A stretch of 64,000 nucleotides of DNA from Paragonimus westermani (taxonomy: Eukaryota; Platyhelminthes; Trematoda; Plagiorchiida; Troglotrematidae): contig QNGE01003314.1 of the NCBI GenBank assembly GCA_008508345.1, positions 1 through 64,000 of the forward strand, in the 5' to 3' direction. The translations under genes were made by a program, and so were the position numbers. A model generated the notes under the pieces. It had not been told where the DNA came from. It did not search any database and saw only the letters and a program-made list of their open reading frames with translations. Positions 26,901-38,900 of the stretch are shown piece by piece. Every line of letters begins with the position of its first letter. Position 1 is the first letter of the stretch.

Positions 26901-29900
26901 CAGGAAGCATTGTCTGAGATGATAACGGGTGACTCAGAGGTTTAAGTTGCGAATTAGCCAACGCTACGACACCAGAAGGGTTCATTAAAATCCACGAGGA
27001 TGTATCCACCAATGGAAAGCTGCCAGATGATTGGGAGACATTTATGGGATGACAGTGCAGTTTGAAACAATATATGCACATATATATATATACATATGTA
27101 TATATAGTGGTTAATTTACTTTATGAATAGGGATACCTGATCATAACAGGGATGGCGGTGTCGACTGCGGTTGGTCGACAAACAAGTACGCGGCCACACG
27201 AGACTTCTGGAGAAGTTTTGACAAAGAGGTAGGTCATATCAACACCAAGTGGACCGAGGACATGAACCCAATATTTGTGGGCAAGTGTCAGAAGAACCAT
27301 TCGGAAGTTTATTCACTAGATCACACATCCGGAGTCACTAGGGATGCGAGAAGGTATGTAAATTGCTCAACTTAACTGTTGCAATGCCTTTTCTTATAGG
27401 CGGAAATCGATCATACACCTATGGTTGACTCGTCAACTAAGTAGTGGCTCCAAAAGAGGATGATGTATGTTTGCAAGCAGTTGGTCCCAGTGACCAAGGG
27501 GCTACTGTCAGGAAAGATACTTTATACAACTCATTATAACCCGTGATCCAGCGGACAAGTGTCAAGACTCCCATTCCGATAATTGCACATGACTAGTGGG
27601 TTCATTCCATGGTGTGTGCAGTGATGTGAGGACGCAACAAGGTTAGAACAATTGCTCATCACTTCGTCAGGGATCGCTGGGGCGAAATTTTGGCGGAGAT
27701 ATTCTCCCAATATCTTCTCCCACCTATACACGATAGTTACGCGCAGTTCCTTTACTAGAACGACCATGTCAAACTGACGAAATCATCTATCTATCGAGTT
27801 GCTGACAGTTGATCAGTTAGAGTGCAAACAACAATCGCAGCCCTTGATGTTAACTTTGCTTCAATGTTCTTTAAAACATAACTACGAAATATTTTGAACG
27901 TTAGTCTTATTCCCTGGTACATCTGGCTACCTCCAGTCTTCAGTGCTTTCTTACTTGAGTGACCGGAAGAGTCAAAGTTCGATCGCGTGCAGTTGGTTTG
28001 TCCAACAGGTTCGGACAGTTACAAATGGAAAGTAGTACGTCAACCAATGAGAGATCTTCCAAATGATCAAGGACGTCCCCAAGAAATCGTAAGATGCCGT
28101 GTACAACTGCGCTAAGCATTTGAAAATCTTACTCAAACAGTATGTAACCTAAGTTTGGCGATGGGGTAATTGGTCACAGTCTGACATCGAGACAAAATCC
28201 AAGTGAATGAACAACCAGAAAACAGAGTATGACCATTGGAGTTGGAAACAAATAAGCTCTGGTGCTGATAAGTCTGAGTAAATGTGTACATAACATTGTT
28301 GAACAAGGTAACCAACTCATCTGAATCATGTCGATCTGGAGGGGGTTCAGCTTGCGATGAAACGAACAGAACAAGCACCGCTGCGATCAGGGAGTCTGCG
28401 CAATATTCACACGAACTAAAGACCGAGTACATTGGAAGTGACAGTCGAATGGGTGAGGTCAACATACCCTATTCAAATTCCAGTGTGGGAAAGCATATGA
28501 ACTGTTAAGGAGTGAAGACACGTCAGGATGAAACATCAATCTAGCGTATCAAGCACAACAGTAGCCCGGACGAAAAGTCTAACCAAATGTAAATGATAAT
28601 TTCGAATATGAGTAGTAAACAACTTTGTAAAAAAACGCAACCCACACACATTTGACAGCTCGCTACGTCCAGCAAAAGCCTGGCCAGGCTTGCGTAGTAG
28701 ATTGCGATGGACTGAAGCAGTCCACGGTGTAACAAGACCACATCGCAGCATAGTTTCGATCGGTCTTGTCGCTCTAATTCACTTTTCCATCGGGTGAGAA
28801 TAGCTTCGTTGGCGCGAATTTGTGCTAGTGAGACAAAATAGAATACAATAAGAGTGATGATACGTAAACAAACGTATCACCAGCTTTAAGTCAAGAGACA
28901 TCGACTAACAATTGGTCAGAAATCAGTAACTTTCTTTCGAACAGGGAGCAGACGCCATGCCAGTGGGAAGACAACAAACTACATTCAATTGTGGCCAATA
29001 AATGAGGTTATCACTAAGCTTAATAAACTAACCCCGAGTTTATTTTATTGAAAGAGTATGCAACTAGGGAAGTCAGTCATAAATGAGATATTCACCTGTG
29101 TTTTGCAGCATCGAGCGACAAGCCGGAACATCTTTTAAGTGGGCGTTAATACGCCGGGTTCGTGGCTTGATGTTTATGTATTTTAATTTTGATAGTGGTT
29201 CGCACACCTATCTACATATATATATATATATCGACTGTATCGCAACTTAGGTGAGTCGTATATCACAGTCTGCATTGACTCGCTCATGCCCTACGGTTGA
29301 ATCGTGTCTACCTTCGACCCAAGGTAATGCACCGCTCATCCACCTAGTATATTACTGAAATGTTCTGTTTCTCATACAATCCACCAGTTCGCTTGCAGCT
29401 GAAGTGACGTCTATGTCGGCAGAACTTATAGGTGCTTACAACAACGGATGGCTAAACGTACGCCAAGGTGGTTGGTAGGCATGATAACGCAACAACAGTC
29501 AGTGAGACCAAAACCCGGCACCATCCAATGCAAGGCACGGCACAGAAAGAAGTCATGCTGTTGACACGGTCAACTAGTTTGAAGTGTTAGTCTGAATTCG
29601 AAACCTTGATGATATGCGGCAGCACCTGAAGGAACAAATCACGGTAACAGACGTCGAGACGATTAGCGTATAGTGCCAAGAAAACCCGGACTGGTTTGAC
29701 GACACCGATGCAGTGAACTCTAGTTGAAAATGAGGAAAGAATGAAGCGTCTTCTGTCCCACAACGCATCCAAACAATGGATACAAGAGGTACTAACGAGA
29801 ATCATTCTGAATCCACTCAGTGTAGAGATTTTGGGGACCGATGTTCCTAGGGAGCAGTGTGGATTTTAGGCGAGTAGCAGTGCGATCGACATGGCGTTCG

Positions 29901-32900
29901 CTGTTTGACAGGTCCAGAAAAGGTGCCGGAAACGCAACCGGCAGTTAAACGCCTTATTTGTGGATTTCATCAAAGAATTTGAGTCCGTGATTCGTAGGGC
30001 ATTGCGGACAGTGCCTGATAAGCTTGGATGTCCAAGTAATTTAGTCAATTTAACCAGAATGTTAAACGTGGATAACAAGGAGAAGGTGCAATCGTGCGGA
30101 TCGACCGCTGGTGATTCTGGCATTGTCACCGGCCTGAAGCTAGCCCACTCAGTTTATAGTTGACTGCAATGCTAACCGTTGCTCTTCAGAACTCGGAGGG
30201 CGGTGTAGAAGTCGAAGACATCACGGATGGTCGTTTGCTGAATGCTCGACATTCCGGTGCTCAAACTACGCCATGCACTTCAAAAATGTGCATACTGTTG
30301 TTTGCAGGAGATAGTGAGCTATTTACACATGAAGAAAAAGAACTTCGGTGACTGGCCACGAGTTATGCGTCTACAGCATCCAAATTTCGCTTGGAAATTA
30401 ACATAAATAAGACATTTTTTCTAACAGCCTTTATCGGGAGAAGGTGTTGTACCTATTCCTGGAATCCGCATCAATGGGGACACTGTGGAAAGCTGCACAA
30501 GCACCTCGTAAATGAGTAGCAATCTATCGACAGATCTGTCTGTCGGAAATGGTTTAGAACAGAGGTATTTCGGTGAACGGACACGGATAGGAAACGAACA
30601 GATTCCGAAGACGCTGTTGTACGGACAACTGTAAGCGGGTAAATCAAGTCCCGTTGCAATACCAAAACGCAAGTCAAGTCAGTACTGTGTTTTGGTATTG
30701 ACTTAAGATCTCGGGAGGACGTGATCTTGAACCAGACGGGCGTCTCAAGGCGTAATGAGAGACACTTACATGGCCGCGGCTTAAAGTGTGTGATGTGCAA
30801 AGGAACCATATGTGCCACAGATCGCAGTAGCAGGATTATGTGGTGGTGCGATGACTACGCTGGCCACCACGACCTACTAGGTCATCAACTTACTCACAGT
30901 ACACTGTCAACAAAGCGAAGGTGAGTAAGTTAGGTATAAGTAATTATTAGTATATCCATTTTCGTTGGCATTAACCAATGAACATCGTCGCTTGGTAAAT
31001 CACTCACATTCCTTTGAAAGAGATTCGAGCCATGATGACCATCTAGATTTTCTTTCCTTCAGCTTTGTTGGCTTGTTGCGTGATGAATATCTTGCGTGTT
31101 TTTCGGTCCAAATTTGAATTACCGCATTCACTCTCCATCCTATCCAGGGTGCAACAATATGTACCCTTGCCCTGTACTAATTCTTGCCTTATATTTTCAA
31201 TACCCATCCTCCCAACTCAGATCTCATCATGAGAGTCTCTTTATTTTTTGCTTCCGAGTAATAAGGCCTTCACTTTTACCATAGCCCCTAACCTGACTAG
31301 CCACCATTGGTCGGTTGGACCGCAAAGACTTTCATTCACACGCCTCCTGGTCTTATTGCTTCCGGATTTACACTGAATACATAGTGCGTGTGAATGGAAC
31401 CAAATGGAATATATCGCAGGCCACTTATTGTGTATATCGTGTATATATGTCCCCTGGCTGTGATCAGTGACAGGCTAATCTGAACAGATCGACATTAAAC
31501 GCGTATGTGGTCCGTACGCGTGCAGACTATTCGATATCGCGTGGATGACGAGGATATGAGAAACCTTTCCAACATGGTGTCATTGCCGTCCACTAAAAAT
31601 ATCATACCAGATTGATGACAGCCCCAAACCACCCGATGGACTCACCACCTGTAGTGTATTTGCGACCGGTAGGGCCTCTGGTGGGCGTTCTTTGTGGTTA
31701 CGGAAACCCAGTTACTGTAACTTACGGTTTCTTTGGTACGTAGTTCCGGCTGACGGGCGGCCTGTTTCATGTAAGAGGCTTGTCAACGCTTACCCTTAAT
31801 TAGATATGCAGAGTTTGACGGATGGTTTGTCCTTCAATTGATGGCCTTAGTTGCCGCTCTGGGGCTGTACTCGGCGAGAATCCATCTAGGGTATTCAGAT
31901 ACATGCCTTCTGTACGAATTGATGGCAGTTGGTACCCGGTTCATGGACTAGTTAATCCCATTCCAAGCTATCTCGTGAACATAACAACGTCTCGCCACAG
32001 CAACCGTTAGCTTTTATTGTTGACCTGATGATTGTATAGTCTTTGGATGGTCCAATTTCGGGACGTGATAATAACAAGGTCATACAGAACAGATAAGGCG
32101 CAACCGTTTTTTGGTACACATGGAGTGTTCTGAGCTGAAGGAAAGGTACCGATTGGAATAAGTGTCCTTTCTGTACACGTCCTTGTCCAACTTGCCATTG
32201 ACTCTTCTGCGTATTTTGTAATCTAGAAAGCTCAGTTCCTGTTCCAATGATTCTGGATCAATCGTTAATTTAATGCGTGGAAGAAAGGCACTTGGGTTAC
32301 GTAACTTTACCAATGGTCCTTGCACGTATAGCCATTAATGCGTCGTCGATACACCCCACCAAATTCTAGGTGGACCAGGAAAAAAGGGCAGCAATTTATC
32401 TTCCGAATTTTGCACGAAGAAGTTAACACAGTAGGGGGGGGGGTGAGCAAGCCTATTGCGACTCCTTCTGATTGCTGGCAGAGCACTCCTTTGAATGTAA
32501 AGGTGAACAGTAAGCAAAGCACCGTAACCCCTAAGGTGGCATCAACTGATAAACCAGTTTTTCAGCTAACCTGCTGTCTGCTTCAAGAATCTGGCGAATG
32601 GCATTTAGACCTTTTCGCACTGGAACCTTGGTGGACAACGAAACGTTGCCAGAGTTGACCCAACATTCATCTGAGCTTAGGCCAAGTTCTTCTAGCTAGG
32701 TAACCAGTTACGTGAAAATCTAGACAGAACAGTTTGTGCACTAATTGGGAAGCTTAAGAATACCAGACAAAAATATGACCAGCAAACAAGTTTGGGCTAC
32801 CGTATAGTCAACGATTGGCATCAGTGGTATCCTTGGTTTATGTATTTCAGGTAAGTCGTAAAACCTTGGAACTAGTGTTGCTTTTGGAAAAGGGTAAAGC

Positions 32901-35900
32901 ATAGTGAACTACTCGGGTTGATTGTCTGCTTTCGCAGCAAATGTGTTACCTTAATTTTTGGTCTGCTCACAGTGGAGCTCTGCTTATCACAAGAATTATG
33001 ATGTACGGGCCACCGGAAATGTGGTCAGCCACTTTGCGATCATGATCTGTTTTGCTCGAGACGATTACCATTACTTTTGTGAACATTATTAAGTGATCAC
33101 ATCTCACTTAGGCCAATACAGATTCAAAAGCGTAGAAACATGGATAGCTAGATGAGGATACTGTCCACTGAGAACTGTGACATCATGTGGTGAAGTACTG
33201 AACAGCCTATGACCACACTTCGTGAATGTGGATAACAATTTATGTTGCTCCATTGTCTGAGCCAAGACGTACTGTAAACTCGTTAACATACGAATTAACT
33301 ATAATCAAAGGTAAGGTAAACATACAAAATATCCGGAAATGACAAGTGGCATAGTTTTCTGCGATACAACTGGTTAGATATGACATGGTTAATTTCATTC
33401 ACTCGTTTGAAGGGATAATGAATGATTGATGACTGGTGACAGAGGGAAACGAAGTTTGCACCACAGTACTGCTATCCGATTCATGAATGAATCGTATTCG
33501 GAATACGAAACCAAGACAAGATTCAAGGAAGAACCATTGTCGAAACCAACGCCTCCCTGCCTCCGCACACACAGAGTAGGTGGATGTGTAAGGATGACTG
33601 AAAGCGCGAATTCGGATCCCCGCTACTTTGAACCACATGTGACATTTTAATATGCAATGACGCAATGTACATATCAAAAGCCAAACCATAAGTAAAAACG
33701 TAATGGAACTCACCAACAGGGCTATTGGGACCAGCCCACTGACTTCGACTAGCTGATAAAAGCTTGATGTTGCGCGTCAAATCGGAAATAACCTGCAGCC
33801 GACGATGATATTTGCGGACGCTAGCCTGAAAACCTAACTGTATGGCCCAAGCTGCGAGGAAGAAACATTCGGTGGAGAAGTTCAACGCGAACCAACCACC
33901 AGTCGATTGAAGTTCCGTGTCTATGGAGGGAGCGGTCGGGGTTGGAGAAACGGTGCCGATGGTTAGCATGTGCAAATACAGACTCTAGCAGGAAGAGCAT
34001 AACCTTCTCGTGAGGATGTGCAAACACGAGGAACTTGACACTGCGTGTGTAATTACCAAAAAGGATAGCTCAGGAAGACAAAGATAACCATCGTCATGCC
34101 CATTATTACAACGCTAAGTCACATAACAGGCACGATTACGCCCGCCCATACTCCGGATACATTAAGGCTGGTGGGCGAAAACCCACATAGTTCATTCCCG
34201 CCATGGTCTCATTTTTTCGGGTTTGAACCGGATAAGGTTTGTGAAAGAGAGAAAGAGGCACCACCGGCAACGCGTGTGTCGGCGAATGTTCGTTTTGTAT
34301 AACTGTGACAAGTTAACGCGGACACGGATATTGACAACCATGTCAACCAAGCAAAAATGACAGAGTAACACGATGGATACCCAGAGGAGTGGAGGGGGAT
34401 TTCATGGTTAGGAGTGATGGTGCACAACAGAGAAACCGAGTTCCACTTGTGAAATTCTCTAAACGTAGGGGCGAAAACCAAGCAGTAATAGCATCAGAAC
34501 ATTGCGAAACTTATAAATGTTCATACGTTCCGGTGACATAGTATAATTGACAACGTTTTGAACCTGCATACACGATGGAAAATGAAGTCGTGCTGAAAAC
34601 AGGGATCCTCGCAACGACTAAGGACAAGTGAACGATGAGAAAGCACAGATGTAAAAGGTGCGCAGCATACAATGAATGATGGACACTACCTGGCGTATTC
34701 ATAAAACCATGGAAACCTGAACCGAAACATCAAAAGTAACGGAAGCTAAAACATACTGCAGCTAAAAAAGTGTTCAATGAAGCACAATTTTTATTGTCCA
34801 ACTCGCTGGTTGTCACGAGACGTGTGTGCTCGCGTTTATGAAGCAGAACCTCGGTCCACAACATTCTTGGTTTTCGCTCGCACGTCGTGTGTACGTCGAC
34901 CCGGTTTGTGTGGCCGACGCCTTCTGTTAAGGGGTTTTTCACATGCCATTCCTCGTCCGTTGGGCTGATCTCGTTGGGTGATGGCTCGTCCGGTCGCTCG
35001 AGCTGTCCACAATTTATCTTGTGTGACCCCTGACCGTGTTCTACGACCATGTCGAGATATTCCCCTGACTGTTGGAATGATCGCGCCCTGGATTTGGTTA
35101 CTCACTCCATTTCCCCTGCCATGCCTCGTCCGTTAGTCCGATCCATTTGAGCGATAGCTTATCCGGTCGCTCATGCTGTGGGCTTTCGGACATGACTCAC
35201 CCCCGCAATGAGGCATTCCTCCGAGAGTTGAAGTACCCGCACCTCCGGTTAGAACATCCACCACAATACAGTCCACAATCTGAAGGTCGTATTAAAGGTA
35301 CTCTAAAAAGTGCCTAAGTCTATTCCAGCCAATTAGGTCCATTACAGCTGGTGGCATTCGTTTCGAATTAGCTTGTCATAGCGATCACAGTCAGAGGACA
35401 TATACACACAATATACGCAAAAAATGGCCTGCAATATATTCCATTTGGTTCCATTCACACGCACTATGTATTCAGTGTAAATCCGGAAGCAATAAGACCA
35501 GGAGGCGTGTGAATGAAAGTCTTTGCGGTCCAACCGACCAATGGTGGCTAGTCAGGTTAGGGGCTATGGTAAAAGTGAAGGCCTTATTACTCGGAAGCAA
35601 AAAATAAAGAGACTCTCATGATGAGATCTGAGTTGGGAGGATGGGTATTGAAAATATAAGGCAAGAATTAGTACAGGGCAAGGGTACATATTGTTGCACC
35701 CTGGATAGGATGGAGAGTGAATGCGGTAATTCAAATTTGGACCGAAAAACACGCAAGATATTCATCACGCAACAAGCCAACNNNNNNNNNNNNNNNNNNN
35801 NNNNNNNNNNNNNNNNNNNNNNNNNNNNNNNNNNNNNNNNNNNNNNNNNNNNNNNNNNNNNNNNNNNNNNNNNNNNNNNNNNNNNNNNNNNNNNNNNNNN

Positions 35901-38900
35901 NNNNNNNNNNNNNNNNNNNNNNNNNNNNNNNNNNNNNNNNNNNNNNNNNNNNNNNNNNNNNNNNNNNNNNNNNNNNNNNNNATATATTCCATTTGGTTCC
36001 ATTCACACGCACTATGTATTCAGTGTAAATCCGGAAGCAATAAGACCAGGAGGCGTGTGAATGAAAGTCTTTGCGGTCCAACCGACCAATGGTGGCTAGT
36101 CAGGTTAGGGGCTATGGTAAAAGTGAAGGCCTTATTACTCGGAAGCAAAAAATAAAGAGACTCTCATGATGAGATCTGAGTTGGGAGGATGGGTATTGAA
36201 AATATAAGGCAAGAATTAGTACAGGGCAAGGGTACATATTGTTGCACCCTGGATAGGATGGAGAGTGAATGCGGTAATTCAAATTTGGACCGAAAAACAC
36301 GCAAGATATTCATCACGCAACAAGCCAACGAAGTTGAAGTAGAGGAACAGTGGCCACGACGATTGACAGACACACACCACAATCCGGTTCAAGGTCAATG
36401 TAAAATGAACTTGGAAGATCACTCCTATGCCAAAGCGCGATGAAACCCGGAAATTTTCTGGGACTGTTATGTTAAATTCTGTTGTGACTGTCGACACAAT
36501 CGCAAGCTGTTGCGTTGTCGGACCTCGTGTGTGAGTATGCCCAAGTGCTAGTCGGTCAGAAAATGTTCTATCATAATTTACAATATCATCATTCTGTTTT
36601 ATAACAGTTAAATTGGTACCGTTTATCAGAAAAACGCGACGACCCTTGCTTACCCCACAGGCCCCCTGTGGATTTCAAAATCAGCATCAACTCTTTTAAT
36701 AAACACTAATGTCTTACATTTATACCGGTACCACCGTGATTACGTCATTTTCGTTTCGTTGTTTCAGTGGCTCTTCCAATTTCATCAGAAAGGCAGAAAG
36801 AGCACACATGTCACGATATTAACATATCGTTTATTCTCGTGAATAACAAAAATGAAACGCATACATCGGACAAATGGAGATAGACATATGTGGAGAAACA
36901 AACATTCACGCAATTTATGTAACCACGACCAAGGTAACCCAGTTGGTTGTTGTAGACACATTTGTGTACACAGTGTCAGCTGGTGAGTTGGGATGAGCAT
37001 ATCCTTATTAATGGTCGGTATATTTCGGTTGATTAAATAACAAGATTTTAGATGACCGAAATGGATCAACTTTGTGATTTTTATCATGACGGGTGTAGCG
37101 ACGGATCGGGTGGAGTTTTGAAAAAAAAGGGCCGGACACATGCTGTATACAAACGTACACAAGCAATTGGTTTCTCATTAAAATGACTGAGTATAAAAGC
37201 ATGAAAAGGCAATTAAAAAACTAACTGTGCATACACTGCTCTATAATACTGCAGTGTCTTTATAAACGTCAAACAAACCGGCCTACAGAAACAAAAGAGA
37301 AATTGTCGGACATAAAGCTGATACGTCGAAAAAATTAGGACGATGAAAGTCTGAGCGACACTAAGCAACTACAAGTTATCAGAGAAACGGCACTCTTTCG
37401 ATAAAGAAACAGAAACAGTTGCATTAGCAGTTGCGAGTAGGCGACAAACACGTGTTTTAACGTTATCATTTTCACAACCTATGCTCGTGCAGTTTAATTA
37501 CACAAGTCCGAGATATGTTCAAACAATTTGTTAAATTACCGTCTAATGTGAGGTCAATTGGCGCAGTGGTTAACACGGTTGCCTCATGATTGGAATGTCC
37601 GGAGTTCAAATCCCGGCCGTGGCAAGGATATGCACTACTGACGAGCTCTAATGAGAGCGAAACTCGAGTCTAGTGCTTCTTTTCGAAAGAGGCTGGCTGG
37701 AAAGTCTATCTGAATGCGAACGCTGCGATCAAATGTGAGTGATGGTCAACTTGAAAATAAACCAAATCCCCGACTACTCATCAGTAATCTAAAATATCGC
37801 CTTGCAGGTTTAATGAGTTCTGTGATCTCGACCTGTCTCGGAAGTCCTAATCGCGGGGTTATCGATTGGAGTTAACAGGCAGTAACTGTGTCTCCTCTCG
37901 AGACGATCGGGCAACCTGATCATTGCTCACAAGCGAGAGTGGTTGAGCGTTCAGATTTGATGATTCGGTCGTGCCTAATGTGAGGTCAATGGCGCAGTGG
38001 TTAACACGGTCGCCTCATGATTGGAATGTCCGGAGTTCAAATCCCGGCCGTGGCAAGGATATGCACTACTGACGAGCTCTAATGAGAGCGAAACTCGAGT
38101 CTAGTGCTTCTTTTCGAAAGAGGCTGGCTGGAAAGTCTATCTGAATGCGAACGCTGCGATCAAATGTGAGTGATGGTCAACTTGAAAATTACCATCTCTC
38201 ACAAAAAGGTTTAACACAGTAGCACGCGCGTGAACTGTTTGCATGTCCCTCAACTTCACTTCCCGATACGCTTGCTCACTTACCGTTCTCTATAAAATAT
38301 TATGGATTGAGGCACGTGCCTTCCTTTCCGACGAAATCCACTCTCACGGGTATCCACGATTTCCTCTTTCCATTACTACATATGCCTCCGATCTTCGATC
38401 ACCATTCAGTGTATCAACTGTCTCGTGTTCTCTAGATCCACACTTTGTCTCCTGGTTCAAGACTTGGGTGTTTTCGAGTTCCACCATTCTTGTTGTTGTC
38501 TGCGTTATTGTAAGGTCTGTTGAACTGTTAACTTGCCCAACATATCGGAATGTAATGGTACACATTGCGTTTGCGTCCGTCTTCTAAACATTTGCCCTGT
38601 CAAATGTCTCTTCCTTCTGAAGGCATTAAGAATGGATATTCGCCTGATTATTTCGAGCAACCTGTAACAGCTTTTTAGTAGCCTTAATGGCGGTTTAAAC
38701 TCTCCTGCTCGACGGGCTACGGGTGGGCTCGCTTATTCGGGGCTCAAAATATAACCTATCCGCAAGTGTTCTAAATACCGTGCACAGAAATTCTGCTGCC
38801 TTCACAGACAACAATGACACTGGTGTGTCGTGGCCAGTATCCTGAGTCGATAGCTTGTAAATGCCTGCACTTCCAGTGGCACTGTTTAGCTGATCGATTT

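Larger units (their letters stand above)
28825..33713 (-). other. UBE4B: UBE4B intron between exons d and e (4.9 kb)
   Basis: It contains a TA run (29216-29232), a plus-strand LINE relic (29600-30450), one copy of the 348-bp perfect repeat (31067-31414) and a minus-strand Penelope RT relic (32075-32670). The stretch 31500-32000 was not identified. Confidence 0.75.

Noticed and set aside
27140..27365. Plus-strand open stretch with [12 protein letters not shown]
   Set aside because: No family match, no convincing acceptor, and a length within chance expectation.
35434..36329. LTR pair of a retrotransposon with its interior hidden in the gap
   Set aside because: The repeats end exactly at the gap on both sides, an inverted perfect copy exists elsewhere, and no LTR ends or primer-binding site were seen. 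An assembly overlap is simpler.
37552..37630. Functional tRNA gene
   Set aside because: The A and B boxes are good, but the anticodon arm and acceptor stem do not fold properly and the segment is repeated with a common tail, so it is a SINE head.
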